Shown here: positions 1 through 6,189 of the stretch, in pieces
Position numbering within the stretch: the stretch's first letter is position 1
How the letters are laid out: each line of letters starts with the position of its first letter
Source of the DNA: an uncultured Clostridia bacterium
GTDB taxonomy: Bacteria; Bacillota; Clostridia; Oscillospirales; Oscillospiraceae
Direction: 5' to 3'
NCBI GenBank assembly: GCA_945910975.1
Contig: CAMDZY010000049.1
Coordinates: 1 to 10,529 of the forward strand
Length of the DNA: 10,529 nucleotides
Translations under genes and position numbers: made by a program
Notes under the pieces: generated by a model
What the model saw: the letters and a program-made list of their open reading frames with translations, nothing else
What the model was told of the DNA's origin: nothing
The model's database searches: none

Positions 1-66
1 ATGATTGAATTTTATTCGCCGCTATCGCGGCGAACTCTGCGAGGCTTTTTCGGCATTCTGAAATAA
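1..66 (+). other. open reading tail with hairpin, possible end of a plus-strand gene
   Basis: Frame 1 is open from the window edge to a TAA at 64-66, which sits directly before the bidirectional terminator; the other two plus frames stop at once. This would fit the last 21 codons of a plus-strand gene convergent with rplS, but the peptide is not recognisable. It contains a perfect 8-bp inverted repeat (15-22 with 27-34, loop TATC). That hairpin lacks a T-run on either side, so it is not an obvious terminator. It may equally be non-coding. Confidence 0.2.
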
Positions 67-93
67 AAAAAGAGGGGCAAGCCCTCTTTTTTT
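66..93. terminator. bidirectional intrinsic terminator downstream of rplS
   Basis: AGAGGG (71-76) pairs with CCCTCT (82-87) around a 5-base loop. The stem is preceded by a run of A (65-71) and followed by a run of T (87-93), so either strand gives a hairpin followed by a U-tract. It lies 14 bases after the rplS stop on the minus strand, and directly after a TAA at 64-66 on the plus strand. Confidence 0.8.
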
Positions 94-106
94 ATGAGTT
101 TGTGGA

Positions 107-448
107 TTACACTCTCTCCTTGACCTTTGCAGCCTTGCCCAGACGGTCGCGGAGGTAATACAGCTTCGCGCGGCGAACCTTACCACGGCGAACAGTTTCT
201 ACCTTGACGATGCTGGGGGAGTGAACAGGAAATACCTTTTCACAGCCGACACCATAGCTGATGCGGCGGACGGTGATGGTTTCTTCAATGCCGCCATGCT
301 TGCGGGCAATGATGGTGCCTTCAAACACCTGAACTCTTTCACGGGTACCTTCCTTGATTTTGACATGAACACGAACCGTATCGCCGACGTTCATTGTGGG
401 CAGTTCTTCCTTCATGTACTGGCTTGAGAGAGCCTTTACGAGATCCAT
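107..448 (-). CDS. rplS: 50S ribosomal protein L19
   Basis: Ribosomal protein L19 of the large subunit lies near the 30S-50S interface. The 113-residue product matches the usual family length of about 114-120. It shows the typical N-terminal helix, the 'PTMNVGDTVRVHVKI' strand region and the basic C-terminal signature 'RRGKVRRAKLYYLRDRLGK', so the call is secure. An upstream in-frame ATG at 479-481 would add 11 residues, but the ATG at 448 has a perfect AAGGAGG (457-463) at 8 bases and matches the family N-terminus, so it is preferred. The gene appears to be transcribed alone, from a promoter at 551-579 to the terminator at 66-93. Its usual Firmicute neighbours (trmD, lepB, rbgA) are not seen here; the gene upstream is an HD phosphohydrolase 163 bases away. 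Confidence 0.97.
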   Translation of the reverse strand: MDLVKALSSQYMKEELPTMNVGDTVRVHVKIKEGTRERVQVFEGTIIARKHGGIEETITVRRISYGVGCEKVFPVHSPSIVKVETVRRGKVRRAKLYYLRDRLGKAAKVKERV

Positions 449-480
449 AATTTTGTCCTCCTTACATATTGAGGCGTTCA

Positions 481-522
481 TACCGCAGGAAATGTCGCAA
501 TACTTCCGTACCGACGGCGGCA
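481..522 (-). promoter_or_regulatory. possible structured rplS leader (L19-leader-like)
   Basis: Within the approximately 95-base untranslated leader of rplS, an outer stem (481-486 with 517-522, one G-T pair) stacks on an inner stem (493-497 with 512-516, one G-T pair) with a 6-base bulge on one side. Low-GC Gram-positive rplS genes are known to carry a small autoregulatory L19 leader. The position fits, but I could not compare it to that model, so the identity is a guess. Confidence 0.3.
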
Positions 523-550
523 GAGGACCACCCGATTCGCAGACTTCAAT

Positions 551-579
551 ACTCTACCACAATTTCCCCGAAAAATCAA
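551..579 (-). promoter_or_regulatory. sigma-A-type promoter of rplS
   Basis: Read on the minus strand, a -35 TTGATT (574-579) and a -10 TAGAGT (551-556) are separated by 17 bases, each matching the consensus at 4 of 6 positions. Transcription would begin near 544, giving a leader of about 95 bases before the rplS start at 448. Confidence 0.55.
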
Positions 580-611
580 GTGCTTTTTTCGATTTTTTCA
601 ATAAAACCGCA

Positions 612-1277
612 TCAAATCAACTGCTGCTCGTTGATGATCAGCTTGAATTCCATCCCCAACTCCTCAGCCGCCTTGCGGCACAGAAGCATACGGTTCATGA
701 AGATTTCAAAATAGTCCATCACAGAGCCAAATCGCGTGTCAACTGACAGCTTTAGCTTGATGATCGTATGATTTTCATTGATTTTCAATTCGGATTTTTT
801 TGCCGAATAGTTCACGCGGTCATGGATGTCGAAATCCGGGATCTCTTTTTCCTTTCTGCGTACCCGTGTGCGACGCACATCGGATTTGTCCGCCAAAATC
901 AGCGCCGCAGCCATTGGGCTGACCGGGCGGCCGGTGCCCTCATCGTGGTTGCCGATGGCTGTGACAATTGCGGAGATCTCCGCCGGATCCATGCCCAGAT
1001 TGTCCAAAATCCGAAACGCCATGACTGCGCCGGACTGCGAATGGTCAACGCGGTTGACCAGATTGCCGATATCATGCAAATACGCGGCGATCTGCACCAG
1101 CTCCACATCGCGTTCGCTAAAACCCAATGTCTGCAAAATATACTTGCTGTTTGCCGCAACAATTCCCACATGGGCAAAGCTGTGCTCTGTGAAGCCCAAA
1201 ACCGCAAGCGATTCATCCGCCTTTTTTATATAAGTATTGATCGCATCATTGTGTTTGATTTCTTCAAACGTAATCAC
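612..1277 (-). CDS. HD-domain phosphohydrolase
   Basis: A predicted metal-dependent phosphohydrolase of the HD superfamily, whose members hydrolyse phosphomonoesters, phosphodiesters or nucleotides; the substrate cannot be told from sequence. The 221-residue protein has the full HD ligand set in order: His36, the His68-Asp69 doublet in 'AAYLHDIGN', His79, His111 in 'GNHDEG', and Asp130 in 'ILADKSD'. Residues from about 150 onward ('RVRRKEKEIPDFDIHDRVNYSAKK...') form a C-terminal extension outside the core. The start is GTG at 1275-1277, with GGGGAGG (1287-1293 region) 8 bases upstream. The nearby ATG at 1282-1284 is in another frame and stops within seven codons. No signal peptide or membrane segment is seen, so it is cytoplasmic. 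The gene is probably monocistronic and divergent from the phosphate transporter. Confidence 0.85.
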   Translation of the reverse strand: MITFEEIKHNDAINTYIKKADESLAVLGFTEHSFAHVGIVAANSKYILQTLGFSERDVELVQIAAYLHDIGNLVNRVDHSQSGAVMAFRILDNLGMDPAEISAIVTAIGNHDEGTGRPVSPMAAALILADKSDVRRTRVRRKEKEIPDFDIHDRVNYSAKKSELKINENHTIIKLKLSVDTRFGSVMDYFEIFMNRMLLCRKAAEELGMEFKLIINEQQLI

Positions 1278-1382
1278 AATTCATTCCTCCCCTTGCGTTT
1301 TTTCTCCGCTCTACTTCTCAAAATACCGCAAATTTGTAAAAGATACAACCCCGGTTTTGTGAAATGTTCGTAAATTTTTCCG

Positions 1383-1391
1383 GTTATATCA
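1383..1391 (-). promoter_or_regulatory. candidate extended -10 promoter of the HD gene
   Basis: On the minus strand the sequence TGATATAAC (1383-1391) is an extended -10 element (TG, one base, then TATAAC, 5 of 6). No good -35 lies upstream; TTTATT at 18 bases is weak. It would give a leader of about 98 bases before the GTG at 1277. Confidence 0.4.
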
Positions 1392-1420
1392 CGTTACTGT
1401 TTATTCAATAAAAAAACTAT

Positions 1421-1448
1421 TTGCTTTTTCCGAATATTGGGCTATACT
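1421..1448 (+). promoter_or_regulatory. promoter of the phosphate transporter gene
   Basis: TTGCTT (1421-1426) and TATACT (1443-1448) are separated by 16 bases. Transcription from near 1455 gives a leader of about 80 bases. The leader holds three copies of CTTTG (1481-1485, 1495-1499, 1505-1509), with no recognisable operator or riboswitch. Confidence 0.6.
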
Positions 1449-1529
1449 TATTCTGTACAAATTTGGCATATCTTATCTAACTTTGTGCAAAAGTCTTTGG
1501 AAAACTTTGATATGAAACACAGATAGAAA

Positions 1530-1535
1530 AAGGAG
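1530..1535 (+). promoter_or_regulatory. ribosome binding site with unusual spacing
   Basis: AAGGAG lies only one base before the GTG at 1537, too close for efficient use of that codon. At the usual spacing of 7 bases stands an in-frame ATT (1543-1545), and at 10 bases a CTG (1546-1548). The true start of the transporter is therefore uncertain. Confidence 0.6.
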
Positions 1536-1536
1536 T

Positions 1537-3318
1537 GTGGCGATTCTGGATATTTCAACAGTCACCAGTATCATCTCTTTGCTTGGCGGTATCGCGTTAT
1601 TCCTGTTTGGTATGTCGCTCATGGGCGACAGCCTAAAAAAAGTTGCAGGCAACAAGCTGGAAGTCATTCTTTATAAGCTCTCCGGCACACCGTTGCGCGG
1701 TCTTTTGCTTGGCACCGGCGTGACGGCTGTCATTCAGTCGTCCTCTGCCACCTCTATCATGGTCGTTGGCTTCGTCAACTCCGGCATGATGAAGGTGCGT
1801 CAGTCCATCGGCGTAATTCTCGGCTCCATTTTGGGCACCAGCGTCACAGGCTGGATCATCTCATTGAGCTATATCGGCGAGAGTAGCGGTTGGATCTCGC
1901 TGATTTCCACCAGCACGCTTACCGCCATCATCGCAGTTATCGGCATCGTGCTGCGAATGTTCTGCAAGGAACAGTTTAAGCAGCGTATCGGTGATATTCT
2001 GCTTGGCTTTGCCGTTTTGATGTTCGGTATGCAGTCCATGAGCTCTTCCGTAGGCTTTTTGAAAGAAAGCGAATCGTTTATCAGCCTGTTGACCGCATTC
2101 TCTAACCCGCTTTTGGGTATTTTGGTCGGTGTTGCGTTTACCAGCATTCTGCAAAGCGCATCGGCTGCGGTTGGTATTTTGCAGGCATTGTCCGTCACAG
2201 GGGCAATCGATTTTGCAATTGCTCTGCCCATTATCATGGGTATCGCCATCGGTGCCGCAGTTCCCGTTTTGCTCTCGGCACTTGGTGCAACCACGGACGG
2301 CAAGCGCACCGCTTTTATCTATTTGATCACGCAAATCATCGGCGTTGGCTTGATCGGCATTCTCTTTTATGCTACAGACGCCATCTTCCACTACAGTTTT
2401 ATGGGGCCTGAGGCTTACATCATGAATCCCGTACGCATTGCGCTCATCAACACGCTGTTCCGTCTGATCATGGTGGCAATGCTGATGCCATTCACAAAGG
2501 AGCTGGAACGTCTTGTTGTGGCGTTGATCAAGGAAAAGGGTTCGCGTCCGCAGGACGAGGACATGATGCGCCTGGAAGAACGTTTTATCCAGCACCCCGC
2601 CCTTGCCATTGAACAAAGCCGTCTGACCATCAATTCCATGGCGAAAACTGCCGAGGAAAACCTAGTTGCTGCATTTGCTCTGCTGGATCACTACACGGAT
2701 AAGGACTTTGACCTTGTCCGCGATTTGGAGCAAACCGTTGACCGCTATGAAGACGCGCTCGGCACGTATCTGGTGAAAATCACGGGTCGTGACATGACGT
2801 CGGCGCAGAACGAGGAGGTTTCCAAGTTCCTGCACACACTGTCCGACTTTGAACGTATTTCCGACCACGCCTTAAATATCGGCGAGGCCGCACAGGAGAT
2901 CCATCAAAAGAAGCTGAAATTCTCCGACTCCGCATCGCATGAGCTGCGTGTAATCAGCTCCGCGGTAAGCGAAGTTGTCAATCTGGCTGTAACTGCTTTT
3001 GTCAAAAATGATTTGGTTACGGCTGCCCGCGTAGAGCCGTTGGAGGAGTTGATTGACAACCTCTGCGATGAATTAAAGCTGCACCACATCGACCGCCTGC
3101 AAAAAGGCTCCTGCACGCTGACACAGGGCTTTGTGTTCAACGATTTGCTGACCAACTTTGAGCGTATCGCCGACCACTGCTCCAACATCGCCGTGGCCAT
3201 GATCGAATTGCAATCCGACTCGTTCGATACGCACGAATATCTGAGCAGTCTGAAGGACATGAAGGATGCCACCTTCTCCCGCTACTATACACAATACGCA
3301 GAGAAATACGTCTTATAA
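1537..3318 (+). CDS. Na+/phosphate cotransporter (NptA/PNaS family) with PhoU-like domain
   Basis: A membrane protein predicted to import inorganic phosphate coupled to sodium. The first roughly 320 of 593 residues are hydrophobic helices holding the two inverted PNaS repeats, each with its signature: 'QSSSATS' at Gln67-Ser73 and 'QSASA' at Gln206-Ala210. A glycine-rich first helix ('LLGGIALFLFGMSLMGDSL') is typical of the family. Residues about 350-593 form a cytoplasmic PhoU-like helical domain with two metal-binding motifs, 'FERISDHALN' (438-447) and 'FERIADHCSN' (541-550). PhoU-like tails are common in bacterial members and are thought to tie transport to phosphate status. The start is unclear: GTG at 1537 is the only standard start codon near the Shine-Dalgarno, but spacing is one base; the family N-terminus would also fit a start at codon 3 or 4. 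The gene is monocistronic between its own promoter and a strong terminator. Confidence 0.93.
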   Translation: MAILDISTVTSIISLLGGIALFLFGMSLMGDSLKKVAGNKLEVILYKLSGTPLRGLLLGTGVTAVIQSSSATSIMVVGFVNSGMMKVRQSIGVILGSILGTSVTGWIISLSYIGESSGWISLISTSTLTAIIAVIGIVLRMFCKEQFKQRIGDILLGFAVLMFGMQSMSSSVGFLKESESFISLLTAFSNPLLGILVGVAFTSILQSASAAVGILQALSVTGAIDFAIALPIIMGIAIGAAVPVLLSALGATTDGKRTAFIYLITQIIGVGLIGILFYATDAIFHYSFMGPEAYIMNPVRIALINTLFRLIMVAMLMPFTKELERLVVALIKEKGSRPQDEDMMRLEERFIQHPALAIEQSRLTINSMAKTAEENLVAAFALLDHYTDKDFDLVRDLEQTVDRYEDALGTYLVKITGRDMTSAQNEEVSKFLHTLSDFERISDHALNIGEAAQEIHQKKLKFSDSASHELRVISSAVSEVVNLAVTAFVKNDLVTAARVEPLEELIDNLCDELKLHHIDRLQKGSCTLTQGFVFNDLLTNFERIADHCSNIAVAMIELQSDSFDTHEYLSSLKDMKDATFSRYYTQYAEKYVL

Positions 3319-3321
3319 CCC

Positions 3322-3362
3322 AATGGCTGTTAAAAAACTCCGTTTTTTAACAGCCATTTTTG
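3322..3362 (+). terminator. strong intrinsic terminator of the phosphate transporter gene; repeat copy 1
   Basis: A perfect 17-bp stem (3322-3338 with 3342-3358) with loop TCC is followed by TTTT. It begins four bases after the stop codon. Its core arm GGCTGTTAAAAAAC (3325-3338) and partner (3342-3355) are identical to the arms of the terminator at 6866-6896. Confidence 0.9.
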
Positions 3363-3371
3363 TACACCGAA

Positions 3372-3408
3372 AAGAGGAACCACGCGACATCATCGCGCGG
3401 TTCCTCTT
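3372..3408 (-). terminator. terminator hairpin of the CoaX operon
   Basis: A 10-bp stem (3372-3381 with 3399-3408) is extended by 4 bp (3383-3386 with 3394-3397) after one mismatch, with a 7-base loop. On the minus strand it starts 6 bases past the stop of the decarboxylase-like gene and runs into a short T-tract (CTTTTC). The T-tract is weak, but the stem is strong and well placed. Confidence 0.65.
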
Positions 3409-3414
3409 GGCGTG

Positions 3415-4626
3415 TCAAAATTCCGGGAAGCTCGCCAGGATGTCTTCCGGGCGCGGTGGGCGGCGGATCAGGCGCAGCTGTCCGTCTTGGGTGTAGAGAT
3501 AGGTGGCGCAGGGTGACTCGCCCATATTTGCACCCATCCGCTCCATGACCAAAATGTCGCCGATCTCTGCCGTTGGCAGAAACTGATGCTGTAACAGCCG
3601 TTCCGACACCGTATAGGACGCACCATACGCATGATAAAATCCGAACACACTGCTTTCGCTCTGCTTCAGCACCTGCACCGGGCAATCGTCTTCTGGTGAA
3701 AATTTACAGCTCAGCTGACCTGCCGAAGCATCCAGACCCAAAAAGCGCCAGTGCCGTTGCTTTGCATCCGTGATCCTTGCGGCAAAGATGCCGTGCCTTG
3801 CCACTGCATAACCGCCAAACTGCGTACGCAGCGGTAATTGCTCCAGACCGACCGGCTTCAAAAGTTCTTGATACAGCTTTTGAAGCGCATCACTGAGTTT
3901 TGACAGATTGGGATCCGGTGCAAGCAGATGATGGGGATTTCCAAAGCAGCCGGAAATATCGCAATAAGCAATCTCTATGCCCTCTTCGCGCCGCAGCGTG
4001 ATTGCCAACTCCATCAACAGCTTTGCCGTTGCTATCATAACGGCGCCATCCTCGCATTGATCGGCAAAATGTGCGTGTAAACCGATGCAGTGAACGTCCT
4101 TACTTTTCAAAATGGCAATTGCCCTTCTTATACTTGTCTGTGCCATGCCAAGTCCCTGTCCCTCGGTTTTGGCAAGCGTGCGGTGGCCGGAAGTCAGGCG
4201 TTCATCCGGGTTGTAGCGTAAACCCACGACCTCCGGCAGATTTTGGTAGCGTTCCATGCCCATGATTTGATTGACATTGTCCAGCAACAGTTGGCAGCCC
4301 ATGCTTGCCGCCAGCTTTGCCGCTGATGCGTTGAGCGCGATCGGTGAATAGATGATATCCGTTATCTCTGCCCGTTGTGCAATCAGCAGTTCCGTTTCAT
4401 TGGTGCATACCACACCCATACCTGCACGGTGTAAAATACGCAAAATAGAAGGATTGGGCAGACAATGCACCGGAAAATACTGATGGTGACCCCGATTCCA
4501 TGCAAATGCGCCGCAAATCTGCTCCGCCGTTTTGGCAATCCCCGCCTCGTCAAACACAAAACAAGGTAAATGCTCCACTTCCCACAGCCGGGTCAGTGGC
4601 ATAAATAATGTTTGCTCGTTAGCCAT
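3415..4626 (-). CDS. degenerate diaminopimelate-decarboxylase-like protein, predicted pseudoenzyme
   Basis: The 403-residue protein follows the layout of fold-type III PLP decarboxylases (LysA/ODC): an N-terminal barrel with 'YFPVHCLPNPSILRIL', 'GVVCTNETELLIA', 'VVGLRYNPDE' and 'GLHAHFADQ', then a C-terminal beta domain with 'IGDILVMERMGAN'. The catalytic landmarks are replaced. The PLP-binding Lys is His54 (codon CAT, at least two base changes from Lys); the Gly-rich phosphate loop is 'DISGCFGN' (223-230); EPGR reads 'QFGG' (269-272); the catalytic CxxxD region near 336-345 ('ASYTVSERLL') has no Cys; and GAY reads 'GAN' (365-367). No frameshift or stop interrupts it, so the frame is being kept under selection. 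It likely does not bind PLP as a Schiff base or decarboxylate; its role is unknown. Its ATG overlaps the end of coaX by 8 bases with no clear ribosome binding site, implying translational coupling. Confidence 0.8.
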   Translation of the reverse strand: MANEQTLFMPLTRLWEVEHLPCFVFDEAGIAKTAEQICGAFAWNRGHHQYFPVHCLPNPSILRILHRAGMGVVCTNETELLIAQRAEITDIIYSPIALNASAAKLAASMGCQLLLDNVNQIMGMERYQNLPEVVGLRYNPDERLTSGHRTLAKTEGQGLGMAQTSIRRAIAILKSKDVHCIGLHAHFADQCEDGAVMIATAKLLMELAITLRREEGIEIAYCDISGCFGNPHHLLAPDPNLSKLSDALQKLYQELLKPVGLEQLPLRTQFGGYAVARHGIFAARITDAKQRHWRFLGLDASAGQLSCKFSPEDDCPVQVLKQSESSVFGFYHAYGASYTVSERLLQHQFLPTAEIGDILVMERMGANMGESPCATYLYTQDGQLRLIRRPPRPEDILASFPEF

Positions 4627-5398
4627 GTCGTGTGTTGTTCTTATAAAGCGTCAGCAGACCCTTTAGCAGCAGGTCGCTGTCATAAATCATCTCGCGGCGG
4701 CACAGGGGCATGACAAATTTAGAAATTCCGCCGGTGATCACCACCTTGGCCGGTTCTCCCAACTCTTCCTCCATCCGGTCGATCAGGCCGTCCAGCATAG
4801 ATGCCGCGCCCAGCATAATGCCGCTGCGCATACAGTCCACGGTATTTTTGCCGATGGCACCGCGGGGCTTGTCCAGACTGATGCCGGGCAACTGCGCCGT
4901 GCGGCCGCTCAACGCTTCCATGGAGATCTTGACACCGGGACAGATGCAGCCGCCCAGATAGGCTTTGTTGCGGTCGATGGCGGTAATTGTGGTAGCCGTT
5001 CCCATGTCTACAATCAGCAGTGGCGCGCCGTATTCCTTCACCGCCGCCACGGCCGCCGTAATCAAATCGCCGCCGACCTCTGTCGGGTCGTCAATGCGAA
5101 TGTTGATACCGGTCTTGATACCCGGGCCAACGATCAGACAATCGCGGCCAATCAGCTTTTTGACCGCCGTGCGGAAGGAATTAAGCACCGGCGGTACAAC
5201 CGAGGCAATAATACTGCCCTCAATTTTAGAGCAGTCCACCTCAAACAGCTCCAGCATATTTTTTAGTTCCATGCAGTATTGGTCAGAGGTTTTCACCGTA
5301 TCTGTCGCCATACGCGCATGAAACAGAATGTTTTCTTTTTCCACATCAATGCAGCCCAGCACGATGTTGGTGTTGCCAATGTCGATTGCTAAAATCAT
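4619..5398 (-). CDS. coaX: type III pantothenate kinase
   Basis: Phosphorylates pantothenate to 4'-phosphopantothenate, the first step of CoA synthesis; type III enzymes are known to be insensitive to CoA feedback and to need a monovalent cation. The 259 residues match the family length. Motifs seen are the N-terminal phosphate loop 'DIGNT' (6-10), the catalytic Asp111 in 'EVGGDLITAAVAA' (the common GADR here reads GGDL), 'DMGTATT' (131-137), 'GGCICPG' (149-155) and 'ITGG' (221-224). The start ATG at 5398 has AAGGAGGT (5404-5411) at 5 bases and overlaps the stop of the upstream phosphoesterase gene by 4 bases (ATGA). It is the middle gene of a three-gene minus-strand operon. Confidence 0.96.
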   Translation of the reverse strand: MILAIDIGNTNIVLGCIDVEKENILFHARMATDTVKTSDQYCMELKNMLELFEVDCSKIEGSIIASVVPPVLNSFRTAVKKLIGRDCLIVGPGIKTGINIRIDDPTEVGGDLITAAVAAVKEYGAPLLIVDMGTATTITAIDRNKAYLGGCICPGVKISMEALSGRTAQLPGISLDKPRGAIGKNTVDCMRSGIMLGAASMLDGLIDRMEEELGEPAKVVITGGISKFVMPLCRREMIYDSDLLLKGLLTLYKNNTRHG

Positions 5399-5853
5399 GT
5401 TGTACCTCCTTTGCGCAATTCACACGTTACGGTTTCGTTTTCAATCTTTATAATGCCATAGCTGCCGCTGGCACCGGGGTTGAGCATCCACAGTCCCGAA
5501 AGCTGCTCGCAGTATGGCACATGGGTGTGTCCAAACAGTACCACCTGTGCCTGCGCTTCGCGCGCAGCCATTTTCAAGCGCAGATAGCCAAATTTGACAT
5601 GGTAGCGGTGTCCATGAGTTGCAAAGATCCGAACACCTTGCCGCTCACACTGTACAACAGGTACACCGCTGGACGGACTGTCGCAATTGCCGACGACGCG
5701 GAGCACCGGGATGGACGGAAACAGGCGCGCCAACTGTTCGGCGTCGCTGATATGGTCACCCAAATGAAAAATCTCATCCGGCTGCTCTGCCTGCACCGCC
5801 CGCTGCATGGGGCCGATTTGCCCATGGGAGTCGGATAGCACCAATATTTTCAT
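5395..5853 (-). CDS. YfcE/MJ0936-type metallophosphoesterase
   Basis: A small, probably cytoplasmic, two-metal phosphodiesterase of the calcineurin-like superfamily; the physiological substrate of this group is generally unknown. All metal-binding blocks are present in the 152 residues: 'DSH' (Asp8, His10), 'GDH' (Asp33), 'GNCD' (Asn56), 'THGH' (His80, His82) and 'GHTH' (His109, His111), followed by the family 'NPGASG' (125-130). The length (usually 150-180) and the intact motifs make an active enzyme likely. The start ATG at 5853 has GGAGGAA (5861-5867) 7 bases upstream. It is first in the operon with coaX (ATGA overlap) and is driven by the promoter at 5896-5924. Confidence 0.93.
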   Translation of the reverse strand: MKILVLSDSHGQIGPMQRAVQAEQPDEIFHLGDHISDAEQLARLFPSIPVLRVVGNCDSPSSGVPVVQCERQGVRIFATHGHRYHVKFGYLRLKMAAREAQAQVVLFGHTHVPYCEQLSGLWMLNPGASGSYGIIKIENETVTCELRKGGTT

Positions 5854-5869
5854 CTGTCAGTTCCTCCGG

Positions 5870-5898
5870 TTCTATTTATTTTCTCGCTATCATATAGT
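5870..5898 (+). promoter_or_regulatory. candidate promoter of the small-protein operon
   Basis: A -10 TATAGT (5893-5898, 5 of 6) has only a poor -35 (TTCTAT, 5870-5875) at 17 bases. It overlaps the -10 of the opposing promoter. Initiation near 5905 would leave a leader of about 24 bases before the ATG at 5929. Confidence 0.4.
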
Positions 5899-5924
5899 AT
5901 AGCATCATTTTGTGCAGGAGGCAA
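5896..5924 (-). promoter_or_regulatory. promoter of the phosphoesterase-coaX operon
   Basis: On the minus strand, TTGCCT (5919-5924, 4 of 6) and TATACT (5896-5901, 5 of 6) are exactly 17 bases apart. The -35 overlaps the Shine-Dalgarno of the divergent gene (AGGAGG, 5916-5921), and the -10 overlaps the plus-strand -10. Confidence 0.65.
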
Positions 5925-5928
5925 TAAG

Positions 5929-6189
5929 ATGCGCGCAGAAAAATCCAAATCCGATTCCAACACTCTGCCGTTTTCCGAAAAAGACATCCGCCGCGTGCTT
6001 AGCAGCTCTGCCGGGCAGCAATTGCTGCAGCTGCTCAGCCAGTCCGGCGGCAATGAATTAAAGCGGGCGGCAGAGGAACTGAAAAAAGGTAACATTGATG
6101 CAGCAAAGGAAATCTTGGCACCGGTCATGAACTCTCCGAAAGCGTCTACTCTGGTAGACCAAATTAACAACTCCGATGGAGGGAATTGA
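5929..6189 (+). CDS. small helical protein of unknown function (first gene of operon)
   Basis: An 86-residue protein I cannot assign to a named family. It has a charged, Ser-rich N-terminus (residues 1-14), then two predicted amphipathic helical stretches: 'DIRRVLSSSAGQQLLQLLSQ' (19-38) and 'ELKRAAEELKKGNIDAAKEILAPV' (43-66). There is no signal peptide, membrane segment or Cys. The ATG has an AGGAGG (5916-5921) at 7 bases, so translation is well supported. It is followed by a second gene overlapping by 14 bases and is the first of three genes. The style (short helices, Gln/Leu/Ala-rich) resembles small paired hypothetical proteins I recall from Clostridia, but this is unverified. Confidence 0.8.
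   Translation: MRAEKSKSDSNTLPFSEKDIRRVLSSSAGQQLLQLLSQSGGNELKRAAEELKKGNIDAAKEILAPVMNSPKASTLVDQINNSDGGN

Noticed and set aside
569..591. Terminator after the HD phosphohydrolase gene
   Set aside because: The CGAAAAA/TTTTTCG stem is short and A+T-rich and overlaps the -35 of the rplS promoter; too weak to call.
1861..2616. Minus-strand open frame of 251 codons inside the phosphate transporter
   Set aside because: Antisense to clear PNaS repeats; product has no family features.
3415..4626. Functional diaminopimelate decarboxylase (lysA)
   Set aside because: The overall fold fits, but the PLP Lys, phosphate-binding motifs and catalytic Cys are all absent, so the gene symbol and activity were not assigned.
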